The position numbers and the translations under genes are program-made. Positions 24,878 to 36,631 of a stretch of DNA of 64,000 bases are shown here, piece by piece. The first letter of the stretch is position 1, and every line of letters begins with the position of its first letter. The stretch spans positions 23,932,394-23,996,393 of the forward strand of contig CM017563.1 of the NCBI GenBank assembly GCA_007844125.1, in the 5' to 3' direction. Below the pieces are notes generated by a model. That model made no database searches, was not told where the DNA came from, and saw only the letters and a program-made list of their open reading frames with translations. This stretch comes from Sinonovacula constricta (Eukaryota > Mollusca > Bivalvia > Cardiida > Solecurtidae).

Positions 24878-26461
24878 GTTTGTTATTTATCATGTCATTA
24901 TACAAACATCAGTATAAGAAATAACAGGAAATAAACATATCTTCAAAAAACATTAAGATAACTTTATCCTATGTGATAAAGTTCCCAACTGATTAATGAT
25001 AATGACAGTCCGTAGTCCCTCAGCAGACAAGTTGTGCATTGGTGGTTCTTCTTTCTTCAAAAATAATTATGGCACATATACATTTTTTTCGGCTTAGGCC
25101 TTACATTTCATGTATGCGATTTTAGTATTCAGGTAAAGATATGTTTTAGTTCAGGTTTGGCATTTGTTTCTCAAGTATGTTATCTGTAAAAGAAATACTA
25201 CAATGTAAGTGTTTTCTTTGTTTTAGGTCTGTATTCAATATTCATACATTTTTCTGCTTAATTATTACCTCAACCATTGGGGAAGTGACATTAAGATTAC
25301 CCATCTGTGACACCATCCATCCGTCCATTAATAAATCCATAGGTGGATTTTACGCTTCTGATTGGTAAATTTTGAATACTTACTTCGTACACTTAATATT
25401 TAATATTAGTTAGTGTTAGAGCAGCGCTTTCAAGGATGTTGTATACCCTACTTCCAGTCCCGAGGCAAACACAAGTGTTAGATAATTAAACATATAATTG
25501 TCACTGTTCACAATTTGACAAGTGCATCTGTAAGAGAGAAAGACGAGTTAATCGTATTCTACTTTCAATAGTTATTAAATGACATTTGAAGGACTATACT
25601 GATTCAAATCATATTGCATAAGTATATGATCTCAAAGTACATGGCAAGTTCTATTGTGGATACTGTGTTCTAATGTTATGTTTGTTTTTAAAAGATATAT
25701 TTTAAAAAGACCAAGCTTTAAACCAAATTTGTATGTACATATACTTTGATCGTATATATTATCTGAATACAAGTAATAAATTTGACTTATGTAGTAACCA
25801 CTAAATGCTGGCAGATGTATGGGCCTCTCTTCAAATATTTTAAACCAAAAGGCATTGTTGTCTTGCGACCAAATTTCTTGTGTGACATAATTGTTTCTTT
25901 CTGTGGAATAATAGTACAGAAATAATGCGTTAATGAATGACTTCATTAGAAAATGGTTTATTTAAAACTTGTTAGACTAAAGTCTCTCTTACTGTTAAAA
26001 TATGTGGATATTTTTATAAAATAAAAATGAGCCCATTCAGCAGTCACACAGTAATGTATTTATTATAATTCCAGGGAAGCAACAACAGACACAGAGTTTA
26101 CTGGAACACAGTAATGGTAAAGGTAACTACTTATCATTCACTGGTGTGATATTTTGTATAACAATATTTATTTAACACTTATTATTAACAAAATGCATAG
26201 GTACAACTACTTGAGGATCTAAAAACTGCACATTTAAAAGCCCATGAGTTTCCTGATTAAAAGTATCATGGATTGGTTGTTGTTGTGTTCAATAATTTGG
26301 GGCATAATAATTATCCCTGAATGTTACAGACAAAAACAGTTACTCTTATGTTATTTTCCTCCATTTGATATGTAAAAACATATTAAAACACTATATGAAT
26401 GTTTCTTAAATAAAATACTAGTCCATTCAGCAGTCACACAATAATGTATTCATTATAGTAT
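24878..26461. other. Intron with one possible mini-exon (26075-26122)
   Basis: TTCCAG|GG...AAAG|GTAACT would make a 48-nt exon coding for KQQQTQSLLEHSNGK. The 5' flank of this mini-exon (CATTCAGCAGTCACACA-TAATGTAT) is repeated at 26424-26456, a local duplication. Otherwise no feature seen. Confidence 0.35.
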
Positions 26462-28536
26462 AATCTTGTCTTGTTTTGTCAGTTGTCTTATCAATAGTCT
26501 TGCAAATTTTCTCATCAATTGTCTTGTCCTGTTATGTCAATTGTCTTGTCAATTGTCTTGTCTTATCAACTGCCTTGTGTACTGTATTGTGTACTGTATT
26601 TTCAATTGTATTGTCAGTTGTTTTGTCATGTAATTTGTATTTTCAGTCATTTTGCCTTGTCAATTGTTTATCTGTTCTTGTCAACTGTCTGTTCTTGTCT
26701 TGTCAGTTGTCTTGTCGATTGTCTTGTCAACTGATTGTCAACTGTATTGTCAATTTCTTGTCTTGTGAATTGTCAGTTGTCTTGTCTGGTCAATTGTCTT
26801 GCCTTGTTAATGGACTTGTCAATTGTCTTGTCTTGTCATCTGTCTTTTCCTTTCAATTGTCTTGGCAATTATCATTTGCTTTGTACAGTCAATTGACTTG
26901 TCATTTGCCTTGTCTTTTCAATTGTCTTGCTTTTGTTCAATCATCTTGTCTTGTCAAATGTCTTGTAAAGTGTCAACTGTGTAGTCTTGTCAGTTGTCAA
27001 GTCAATTGTCTTGTCAATTGTAAATTTTCTTGTCATTTATCTTTGTCAGTTGTCTTTTTCTTTGTAAGTTGTCTTTGTCTGGTCAATTGTCTTGCCTTGT
27101 CAGTGGTCTGGTCAATTGTCTTGTGTTGTCATCTGTCTATTCTTGTCATTTGCCTCATCAATTGTATTGACAAGTGTCTTGGGAATTATCATTTGTCCTG
27201 TCTTGTCAATTGACTTGCCATTTGCATTGGCTTGTCTATTGTCTTGTTTTGTCAATCAGCTTGTCTTGTTATTTGTCTTGTCATGTGTCAATTGTCTTGT
27301 CTTGTCAGTTGTAAATTCAATTTTCTTATTAATTGTTAGTATTCTTATCAATTATTTTGTCAGTTACATTTTGAATTGTCAGTTGTCTTGTGTTGTCAGT
27401 TGTCTTGTGTTGTCAATTGTCTTGGTAAAGTGTCAATTGTCAGTTGTCTTTTCTGGTCACTTGCCCTTGTCAATTGTTTTGTCATTTGTTTTGTTAATTG
27501 TATTGTCAGTTGTCTTGTAAAGTGTCAGTTGTCTTGTATTGTCAATTGTCTTGGTAATTGTCTTGTCTTGTCAATTGAGGTGTCAATTGTCTTGTATTGT
27601 CAATTGTCTTGACAATTGTCTTGTCTTGTCAATTGAGGTGTCAATTGTCTTGTATTGTCTATTGCCTTGTCACTTAAATTGACTTGCCAATAGTCTTGTC
27701 AGTTCTCTTGTTTAGTGACTGACAGTTGTCAGTTATCTTGTATGGTCAATTGTCTTGTCTTGTTAATTGTATTTTTTCTTGTCACTCATCTTGTCTTGTC
27801 AATTGTCTTATTTAATTGTCTTGTCTTGTCATATGTCTTGTCTTGTCAATTATATTAACAGTTGTCTTGTGAATTGTCAGTGGTCATGTCTGGTCAATTG
27901 GCAATTGTTTTGTGTTGTCTGTTGTCTTGTCAATTGTCTTGTCTGCTAAATTGAAAATTGTCCTGACAATTAGCTTGCCTTATCAAGTGTCTTGTCAATT
28001 GTCTTGTCTTGTCATCTGTCTTGTCTTGTCAATTGTCTCGTCCTTTGTCTTGTCAATTGTCTTGTCCTGCCAATTGTCTTGTTGGTTGTCTTCTGAAGTG
28101 TTAAATGTCAGTTGTATTGTCTGGTCAATTGTCTGGTCAATTGTCTTGTCAATTGTCTTGTAAGTTGTCTCATCTCGTAAATTGTCTTGTCTTGTAAATT
28201 TTATTGTGAGTTGTCTTGTTAACTGTAAATTGTCAGTTGTCTTGTGTTGTCATTTATATTGTTTTGTCTTGTCAATGGTATGGCCAATTGTCTTGTCAAT
28301 TGACTTTTCAGTTATCTTGTCTTGTCAATTGTCTTGTCAATGTTTTTGTCATGTCAGTTGTCTTGTCTTGTCAATTGTCTTGTCAATGTTTTGTCATGTC
28401 AGTTGTCTTGTCTTGTCAATTGTCTTGTCAATGTTTTTGTCATGTCAGTTGTCTTGTCTTGTCAATTGTCTTGTCAATGTTTTTGTCATGTCAGTTGTCT
28501 TGTCTTGTCAATTGTCTTGTCTTGTAGTGAAAATGG
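26462..28536 (+). repeat. 2.1-kb TTGTC-rich degenerate minisatellite
   Basis: Built almost entirely from CAATTGTCTTGT / CAGTTGTCTTGT words joined by extra TCTTG pentamers. All three frames stay open for long stretches and translate to Cys/Leu/Val/Ser-rich peptides. The 245-codon frame at 26476-27213 is a by-product of the repeat. Confidence 0.95.
28337..28519 (+). repeat. Four-copy 46-bp higher-order repeat
   Basis: Units starting TCAATGTTTTTGTCATGTC begin at 28337, 28383, 28428 and 28474 (46, 45 and 46 bp apart). They are nearly identical, so this end of the array was amplified recently. Confidence 0.92.
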
Positions 28537-29057
28537 AGACAATAACACTTAAGGTATTATTTTGCATAAAGTGTTACAAGACCTCTGGGTTAAAAGAGAA
28601 CCTACCTAAGAAGAAGTGGTGACTGTCAATAGTTATGTATCATCAGAGGATTCATTTTCCTGCCCGAAGACGTGCCTGTCTGATGAGGTAAGTTTATCAT
28701 CATGAATGACTATTTTGACTTTTGACTTTTATGATCAAACATTTTATATTCACTAGATGTAAAAACAACTTATAAATAAATTAAAAGTTTGAAAGATAAA
28801 AATTATACAAACATGTAGATCGAATTTAACAATTAAAAAAAAACTGATTATTTTGAAAGAAGTCATTTAACACATACATATACAACATGCAAACGCATAC
28901 AAACAATTATTAAAAATCTTGCTTCTTTAGTACATATTGCAACTGATTTCTCCAATGTCAATAAAGGGAAAGCCCATTTTAACTGGTTACTGGTAATAAA
29001 AATGTTATTGTTTTGTTTTTTGAAATACATCACAGCAACCAATTATAATCATTATAG
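28537..29057. other. Intron with a possible small exon (about 28632-28689)
   Basis: A frame reading SYVSSEDSFSCPKTCLSDE ends at a consensus donor GAG|GTAAGT. The acceptor is weak. Otherwise nothing seen. Confidence 0.3.
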
Positions 29058-29130
29058 TGACGTCCAGCTATTTGTTGGAGGAAGACCCCATAAAAATATC
29101 TGGGTAGAACCAGCGATGCACAACAAGTTG
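29058..29130 (+). CDS. C48/Ulp1-like protease gene, upstream exon
   Basis: Acceptor CATTATAG, donor TTG|GTAATC. It reads FVGGRPHKNIWVEPAMHNKL in the frame that joins at phase 0 to the next exon (33718), giving ...MHNKLVIDAF, the usual approach to the first helix of Ulp1 proteases. The hAT element at 29172 is inserted 41 bp into the following intron. Confidence 0.5.
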
Positions 29131-29194
29131 GTAATCAATTTGTGTTTATGTAAACATTCAACTTGCACTTACAGGCTTTTAATTGACCACAAAG

Positions 29195-29280
29195 AAAAAA
29201 GTAGGGATAAAAGTAGGGATTTTTTCCTAAAAAAAGTAGGGAAAAGTAGGGATTTTCATAGCAAAAAAGTAGAGATAATT
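29195..29280 (+). repeat. hAT subterminal GTAGGG cluster (left)
   Basis: Four AAAGTAGGGA words and one AAAGTAGAGA within 85 bp of the left terminus; candidate transposase-binding sites. Confidence 0.75.
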
Positions 29281-29884
29281 CAGCTGCAAAAAACACCTAC
29301 TAACATGTTCATGGCACCTGTAAAGTGGTCTTCAGTGTCTCAACAGGGATTCCACAAGGATGAGTTGGGCGATAAACCTGGAATTAGTTAAGTTTTATTA
29401 GTTCCAATTCCAAACACATACATAAAAAATTGGTATTACAAACATATCAACTGAAGTTTCATGTAGCATGGATTATGTACACAGACTAGATTATTCAAAA
29501 GTTTAAAGCTTCTAAACATAACTAGCATAAAGGAAGTTTACATGGGCAAACAAACAAGCAATAATGGTGTACAGCATCACATACAGTGTTCATAATACTA
29601 GCAGTTAGTATGCAGGGTTAATGTGCCTACATTATTGAAAAGTTTAAAACAAATGTTTAAAGCAAAACTAGCTAAGAGGAAGTTTACATAGGCAAACAAA
29701 CAAGCAATAATGGTGTACAGCACCACATACAATGTTTATAATATTAGCAGTTAGTATGCAGAGTTAATGTATGAAACAAGTGACATTTTAAAGCAAAGGT
29801 TTATAGATTGAGTCATTTACTCAAAGCAAGAAAACAAGCAGGCTCCTTAACCACAGAGTTAATTCCTTTGATTATTTTTGGATC

Positions 29885-32330
29885 ATGGCGCACTTTCAAG
29901 TAACTTGCGCCTCTTTTCATCGACCTCCTTCCTCTTCTCTCTACACTTTTCCATTGCAGCCCTGGATTTATCTATTTTTTTCTTGGCCACTTCTAGTAGC
30001 CCCTGAGCAACAGAAATATTGTGGATTTTTTTTTTCCTTGATGCCATCCATAAGTTTGGTATTTGCTTCGTCAAACACTGATGTTGCATTGTCCAGATCA
30101 ACCTGAAGTTGTTATTCAGTTCTTTTGACTTCCCCTTCTTTTTGGTGGATTTTGCGTTTTCTTTCTTCATTGAGCTTCAATTTTTCCTTTTGTGCATCCT
30201 CGTCATTTTTGTCAATAGCTCTCTTTCTTTTAGAAAGTTTTGCCTCAGACTTTTCTTCATCTAGCCTTTATTGATATTTTTTGTAGGAACCCTGCACATA
30301 CGTGATCATTGTCTTTGAATGTACATTCCCATGAAGACTAACAGCATCCCGTGTTAGTCGTAATGCATTCAGTGCATTATCAGACATCAGGGACCTTTCT
30401 GGAGTCAGGATTTTCTTGTTGATAGAGAGACTTCTTTTAACATCTGCGTTTCTATGAAATATGCATAGGCATGATGTCACAACTTTTCTGAGCCCTGTGT
30501 ATTTTGACACGCCTGCAGCTGTTTTTCTTTCAATATGCATCAACTCTCTTTAATGTACCATCCTTTTCATAAACAACATCATCCTCAACACTTTCTTCCC
30601 TGTATAACTTCCACTCATCAATGGCTTTTGTTGCATCATCACTGGTCAAGTTTGGAAGGGATACTGCCAATTGAGATATCATTCTCATTGCCTGATCTTG
30701 GTCTCTAACTTCTGGATGGAGACACTGAGCATTTTTCACAACTGGCTCCAGAATTGGTAATTTCTTGCTCAGGTGTTTGCTAACCTCATTTCCGTTTGAA
30801 TAGATTTTTGTCTTCCATTTCCTTTAACTTTTGCAATCCGTCCTTGAAATCCTGTCCAACATCGATTTCTGTCAGTGGCTTGCAGAGGTCCAAGTTGTGA
30901 CAGTCGATATGGGCAAGCTTTGATCCACTCTTCCCAGACACCTCTTCAAACTTCATGAAACGCATCAAAACTTTTTTAAGAAGCTCAACAGATTCTGGAA
31001 ATAGCACATGAATCGGTAGTTCTTGCTTCTGAAAAAGAGTTTCATACTCCTGAAACAATAACCCAATGCTCAATAGAAAGTCTATTTGGATCACGGTTTC
31101 TTTGGATTTGAGAGCACTGCATATTCTGCTGTATCTCTCATTGCCTTTGAGGGTCTTCATTGTATGGTCTCTTTGGCTTTCTTCTGGAAGATCTTTCAAA
31201 AAGTAATGGTACGTGGGTTTCCAGTTTTCCTTTATCTATTCTAGTGTTAGCCATCTGCACTGAACATGTCTCAAAAATGCATCCCCTTCAAGGTTCAACT
31301 TGTCCAAAGTTAATGCAAAATCCTCTTTTTGACAGGGGTGTGTCTTGAACCATTGAAACAAATCAATACTGAGATCTTCAGCTTGTAGCCCATAAACAGC
31401 CAATCCTTTGCGAAAGGCAATATGAACTATATGAAGAGGGCATGGTATGAAGTTCACAAGCCCATGGAGCCCAGCTTCCTTCATATGACTATCTATGTAC
31501 TTCCAGATGGTTTTGTTGACGTTGGGCCATCACTTGCTAATGATATTAGCTGGGAAAGAGGCAATTCATATTTGTCTTCGGACAATGTGCCCAATAAGGC
31601 TCCTGCTACATCCTTTCCTTTGGCATGTCCAAACATCACTGATTTTAAGTACTGAGTTGTAAGCAAACCTTTGTCATTGTTCCAGAACCTCAGTAATATG
31701 TCACATTGTTTTCTGCCCTGTGCGTTTCCAGCCTCGTCAAACTAAATGGTATAAAACACTTTGATCTCACAAATCAACTTAACAAGACCTTCTCTAAAAT
31801 ATGGGCCAAGTCCATCTGAAAGGATGTATGATGTTTTTGTCCTAGTCATAGAGAATTCCTTACTGATAGGCCCTGGAAACATGATGCGAAATAGCTCTGG
31901 GTTTCATCACATGCACTGAATGAGATGCCAGCAGATGCTACTTTTAAAACCCATAGAATTTCTGCAGTAGTCACTTGCTCTTTCAACGATTTACTCTGAA
32001 GTTCAATGTGCTTCACACTGTCACCTCCAGCCTGTGATCCACTTGGGCCACTGGTCTGTACTTGGATGAAATGCTTCTGTCCTTTCCCAAACCTGACTTT
32101 TGCAATGTCTTTATTTTTTCCCTAGAGCATGGCTAAGAATTTGCTTAACACCATTATTTGCACACTGAATAGATTTACTACATAAAGTACAGAAGCCACT
32201 GTACTCCGAGCTTTCGTCTTTTTTACACCAAAGAGTAAGTTCATGTCCATTTTCATCCACTTGTTTTAACCAGCCAATGTTAAATTTTGTGCGTCCATGA
32301 GGCTTTGTGATGTCACCATTTATAAATTAA
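29885..32330 (-). pseudogene. hAT transposase (ZNF862-like group), multiply frameshifted
   Basis: From the 5' end (32330 downwards): a BED-like finger (CTLCSKSIQCANNGVKQILSH), then the catalytic-domain segments FDEAGNAQGRKQCDILLRFW, LISLASDGPNVNKTIW and LVNFIPCPLHIVHIAFRKGL. A WFKTHP ... CRWLTLE block follows, then helical parts. The C-terminal dimerisation segment is DVKRSLSINKKILTPERSLM and the tail is Lys/Glu-rich. The pieces lie in different frames with several stops (for instance near 31740 and 30540), so no intact protein is made. Segment order and motifs match animal hAT transposases related to ZNF862/C17orf113. Confidence 0.85.
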
Positions 32331-33069
32331 AGACCCTTTATGATAAACTGTTAGTATAGCAGATTTCAAAAAGACATACAGACACATAGGATGTAAGGAA
32401 GTGTCATCCAGTTTAGCTTTATGTTTCTACTACCTACCTGGCATTCTCTTGTTATTAAAGGGGCATTGGTTTAATATTCAATAGGTAACTTATACCCAAC
32501 ATTACTACCAAAAAGCAATTAAAAATGGAAATTATCCCATTTTTAGTAGCAGCATATGTGTTTAAGGTTAGTCCTAGAAAGACATATGGTTAGTTTTAAG
32601 AAAAGCTTGCACATCTTTTATCATGCAATTTACTACAAACTAGTAAAATATAAAGCTCACTACACTTGATCCCTTATTCATTCAAAGAAGATTTAGGTTC
32701 AAAATGATCACTGTGAGCTTTTTAATACTTGCCAGTATGCTAAACTTACATAAAATGGCAAGTATTCACCCTCAGCAAGCATCATTGGGACATGAAGAAT
32801 CTAGTCTGTGTACAAAAACATTATATTTTATCATTATTCTGCAACTTTTATTTTGTCTGGCTTAATGCCTTGTCAGCTCCAACCATCCTCATAATGGAAT
32901 CTCCCTGCACCACTGAAGACCAACTACTGGTACCATCCTTTGTGTCCTTGAAATATACTAGCAACTAGTTTTTAAAAGAAAAATGCAGAAAAATGTATTA
33001 ACTTTTATTTTAAAACAAATTTATATTCATGTAAGATTATGTAAAAGAAATTAAATATGACTTTTTTTC

Positions 33070-33160
33070 TCAAAAAGTAGGGATAGTAGGGCTCTAAAAA
33101 AAGTAGGGAAAAGTAGGGCCAAACCCCCAAAAAAGTAGGAAAAGTAGGAAATGTAGGGCC
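33070..33160 (+). repeat. hAT subterminal GTAGGG cluster (right)
   Basis: Five GTAGGG and two GTAGGA words near the right terminus, in the same strand orientation as the left cluster rather than inverted. Confidence 0.75.
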
Positions 33161-33174
33161 CGCTTGAAAGCCTG

Positions 33175-33717
33175 CACTTATTATTCTGTAGTATAGGAAA
33201 GATACAGCAAACACTCTTTTACTTCATACATAGGATTAATTAAAGCAACTTGGTCACGGTTTGTGTACGTACATTACACATATAATCACAGGATCCACAC
33301 TTCGTATGTTTTTTTAAATTACTTTGTCACTGTCGAGCAAATCAGCATACTGATTAGTACTGACGTATGTGTGTACTGACGTATATTCATGACATGTATT
33401 CCAGAATGCACAGTTTCGAGGTATACCAGGCTTAAGATTATCTCACAGCCAAAACAACCAACAAGGTTCAAATCATCATTATGCTTTTGATTCTCCCAAT
33501 ATATAGATAACACATTACTTTAATAGTGCACATATTATCTATTGACCAGAGGTAAAATCTTAATCATTTTTATGTGGTTTAACAATGGTTCGCTTTTCTG
33601 CGCAAATATTTAGCACATGCTAGTTCAACCAGCTCGCTGCCAGGTCGTGTAAATGTATACTTACATTTTGACTGCATATTTCTATCTTATTTATCCTTAA
33701 TACACTTTACAATGCAG
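33175..33717. other. Intron of the Ulp1-like gene, right of the hAT element
   Basis: Nothing recognised other than the right-hand CACTTA target-site copy at 33175-33180. Confidence 0.45.
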
Positions 33718-33836
33718 GTTATAGATGCATTCTGTCTCATCTTGTCGGAAAATATGACAACGTTGGCCATATCAACTGCGTTGTTGCCATTGCAGTCTTT
33801 ACTGACAGTTCAGAAGTACATTGCCTCCTTAGACAG
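33718..33836 (+). CDS. C48/Ulp1-like protease gene, N-terminal helix exon
   Basis: Acceptor ACAATGCAG, donor AG|GTAACA; 39 codons open. VIDAFCLILSENMTTLAIST resembles the first conserved helix of Ulp1/SENP-type cysteine proteases (W-L-x-D-x-x-I-D-x-x-L). Its phase-2 end does not fit the phase-0 exon at 34228, so an unseen exon or other splice site must lie between. Confidence 0.5.
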
Positions 33837-34227
33837 GTAACACATATTATACTGCTCTAGAAAGTGTTGTCTGTGTGTCTATTTTAGGCTTCAGGGTTCT
33901 AGGGTTATTTCTTCCATTTGGTTAATTTGGGAAAAGGTTTAGGGCCAAAAGTTTAAATGGGTCATTATAGGGTTAAATAGCATAAATAGAAACATCGAAG
34001 GTAAATCATCCTAGAAGGCCTGTTAAACAATGCATGACTTATACATACTTGATTTTTCCCTCTTTTAGAAATTTGCATTTTGTATGGATACCATGTTGCT
34101 TAGACAATGATTCTGTAATGTGCGAAAACTTTTTTTCTACTTTTTGCAGATTTAATTATATTGCCACCTTGATTGTAATTTAATGAAATATTTTATAATC
34201 ATGTGTTGGACTGTAATCATGTTTCAG

Positions 34228-34293
34228 ACTGACATATACAAGCATTCAAAGATTGTCTGTGCTGTGAATACAGGTCATCATTGGGTGTTAGTG
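34228..34293 (+). CDS. C48/Ulp1-like protease gene, catalytic His exon
   Basis: Acceptor ATGTTTCAG, consensus donor GTG|GTAAGT. It encodes KIVCAVNTGHHWVLV. The HW-x-L-x-V block, preceded by a short strand ending in N-x-G, is the hallmark of the catalytic His strand in C48 (Ulp1) deSUMOylase-type proteases, including those carried by transposons. Confidence 0.65.
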
Positions 34294-34893
34294 GTAAGTA
34301 CTTTATGTATACTTTGTATATGCATTTCTAAAACATTTAAATCTATTGATTTAAATGTAGTTTGCTAAAGTACTTAAAACGATACTCTGAACTGCCAACA
34401 TTTCAGTTCTTTTCACCATGTATTTCACTGTTCTAAATAAAGTTATACAGACCTATTCAGCAGATATCTATGATTATTAGCAGCTAAGTCTAAATGACTC
34501 CATCACATGGATGGCATGATTTAAAAACAAATGAAGAACTCCAAAACTGATATTATGTTTCATGGCACAAAACACCTATTAAAAATTTAAGCAAGTGTGA
34601 ATGTTGGTGGTTATGAAGTAAAATATATAAACCTAGTGCAAGATCTTGGTATCCACATAGCCATTACCATGCCCATTCATAAAAAGTGTAAAATTGCAAA
34701 TAAGGTACTATTAAAATGTTTTCAAACTATAACTTCTGTTTAGATATTATACTAGTATTACAACTTGTTGCAGCATTGTTCTCACAGTATTGCAGTTTAA
34801 TATATTTGCACATTAACAATAACTAATTAAAGTGTATTCAACATTGTTTACATTACAGAGAATGGTGTTAGCACTTTATATCAATCAAAAAAG

Positions 34894-35021
34894 TGTTTCC
34901 TAAAAATGTGCACTATTTTGGGGGTGTTAAAAGTTGTTTCCCCAAAGGAAGGAGAAGTTTTGTACGTTAACTCTATGGGTGAAAGCCAGCAAAGTAAAAG
35001 AAAGATTCTCTACTGTTGGTA
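34894..35021 (+). CDS. C48/Ulp1-like protease gene, Asp-strand exon with Asn
   Basis: It reads LKVVSPKEGEVLYVNSMGES, then KRKILYCW, up to a perfect donor (GGTA|GTAAGT); the acceptor is uncertain. In Ulp1 proteases the strand after the His strand carries the catalytic Asp in the form YxDS. Here the aligned residue is Asn (YVNS). The exon with the catalytic Cys was not found. Confidence 0.5.
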
Positions 35022-36057
35022 GTAAGTCTAGTTATGTGTTCTGTGCTATAAATGGTCATGTTCAGTTGACCATATTCTTATTTATCTGTTTTCATACATG
35101 CACAAATACACCCCAACTCACTCCATATTTCAACATATACCAGAACTCTGTCAGAAGATCATCAGTTCCTACTAAAGGGTGTAACAAAGTACCAAAACAT
35201 TGAAGTGGTAAATCATTTCACATCTTGTGATAACTTGCAAGATGTTTACAGTGTTCTATCACAGTAAGAGCAGCACTCTATTTCTTTCAGTGAGAACAGC
35301 AGCCAGATAATGGAAACATTGTTGGTAGGACGATAAACCTAACAAACAAACCAACATTCACTTAAATGCTGCAACCAGCACATACGGTTAAGCAAACACA
35401 TAGAGTATCATTCACCCCCCCCCCCCCAACCAGCCCCACCCACACACGCTTGTTAATATATAATTCTTTAGCGACATGGTCACAGTTTTGCAAATTGTTG
35501 TGATGCTTTTGATTCTCCTAACTTTAAGACAACAGTCTTCTGATGAACAACAAAAACTTGCTTTTTTGACAAAACTAAAGAAATGCAAATAAGACAAACT
35601 GTGACCAAGTTGCTTTTATAATGTTAACGGTTAATTGCATGGTATCGTTTTTATTTTGATATATTAAAACATACAGGTTTTATTTAATAAGGTTGTGTTT
35701 ACATGTACAGTAATTGTAAAATTAGACACAACTAAATTCATGTAATATGTTAAACCTAAAACATTTCTTAAGATGAATCAATATAGAGACTCAGATACCG
35801 TAACAATAAAACAATTTCTCTGAATGTGAACATTTTTACACATTTTTGTTATTTTTGTTATTTTTAATTCTTACATTTACTTCAAAACATATCATAATCT
35901 AACAATGTTTTTGTTAAGACATGACTCAATGTGTATGATCTAAAATAACAAAATGATTGTTTCAATTAATTAATTTTAAATAATCATATCTTTTTTTCTT
36001 TTCATATTAATGCATTTTTAAGATTCAACAATTTGCAGTACATTTGGTGTTTGGCAT
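35022..36057. other. No gene recognised
   Basis: AT-rich; a C13 homopolymer at about 35415-35427 and no exon recognised. The missing catalytic-Cys exon of the Ulp1-like gene would be expected here or beyond but was not seen. Confidence 0.4.
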
Positions 36058-36369
36058 TTGCTTTCTTGTATGTACAGATATCTTTTCGGTATAGAGCAAG
36101 CACAACTTGGGTTTACAGAAGAAACCACAATTTACTTGCAACAGAACGGGTTGGAAACTATACAGTGGTCATCAGTTCGTAACCAGATACAGTGTAAGGT
36201 TGATGGAAAACGGAAGTTAGTTGTGAAGGAGACAGAGCGTTCACATTATATTTTATTGACGAAGGGTTCAGCACAGATAAATTTGAATGCACAACAATTC
36301 GAAACGATCTGTGACTTAAAACACAGTGTAGGTCTATTATTATTGAAATCGTTCATTAATGGCCAATGA
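36058..36369 (+). CDS. Unknown small ORF of a Maverick/Polinton-like remnant
   Basis: A continuous frame of about 103 codons with no introns. The C-terminal third (LLTKGSAQINLNAQQFETIC) has a faint resemblance to PC4-type single-strand DNA-binding folds, too weak to name. It overlaps the next ORF by 11 nt (36359-36369), a compact layout typical of viral or virus-like elements rather than of the intron-rich host genes around it. The start codon is uncertain. Confidence 0.45.
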   Translation: MLSCMYRYLFGIEQAQLGFTEETTIYLQQNGLETIQWSSVRNQIQCKVDGKRKLVVKETERSHYILLTKGSAQINLNAQQFETICDLKHSVGLLLLKSFINGQ

Positions 36370-36631
36370 ACCTATGGACACTGTTGACAGTACTTCAGAA
36401 AAAATCTACAAGTATTACGACGTACGAGTTTCCACGTTTGATACTTGGTCCAGCCAGATTGTACCCAACAAGTTTCAGTCAGCCAAAGCTGGTTTCTACT
36501 ATTCAGGATTTAGCGAAAAAGTTACTTGTTTTTCATGTAACAATGAACTGAGTAAGTGGAAGAAAACTAGTGATCCTTGGGTAGAACACTTAAAACATTC
36601 ACCAGTTTGCGAATTTTTTAAAAATAGTTGA
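36359..36631 (+). CDS. BIR-domain protein (IAP-like) of a Maverick/Polinton-like remnant
   Basis: A 90-codon ORF with one complete baculoviral IAP repeat. The zinc ligands are C-x2-C-x16-H-x6-C (CFSC ... WVEH ... C), preceded by an R-x-STFDTW start and AGFYYSGFSEKV. BIR domains bind zinc and, in IAP proteins, caspases or their activators. The ORF stops just after the domain. The usual following segment (KGEEVI...) is present in the +1 frame up to 36738, so the protein is probably truncated by a one-base change in the T6A5 run at about 36614-36625. No RING domain is seen. Confidence 0.8.
   Translation: MANEPMDTVDSTSEKIYKYYDVRVSTFDTWSSQIVPNKFQSAKAGFYYSGFSEKVTCFSCNNELSKWKKTSDPWVEHLKHSPVCEFFKNS

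Larger units (their letters stand above)
29172..33174 (-). mobile_element. Complete 4.0-kb hAT transposon with 6-bp target duplication
   Basis: It begins CAGGCTTTTAATTG and ends with the inverted match CTTGAAAGCCTG. It is flanked on both sides by CACTTA (29166-29171 and 33175-33180). Both subterminal regions carry clusters of AAAAGTAGGG words in the same orientation. It encodes a hAT transposase on the minus strand, now broken. The insertion lies in an intron of the MULE/Ulp1 gene, antisense to it. Confidence 0.88.

Noticed and set aside
26476..27213. 245-codon open frame rich in Cys, Leu, Val and Ser
   Set aside because: Entirely inside the TTGTC minisatellite; all frames are open there because the repeat word lacks stops.
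36610..36628. T6A5 run after the BIR domain as a programmed -1 frameshift site
   Set aside because: The run is not phased as X-XXY-YYZ in the BIR frame and the continuation is in the +1 frame, so an indel is simpler.
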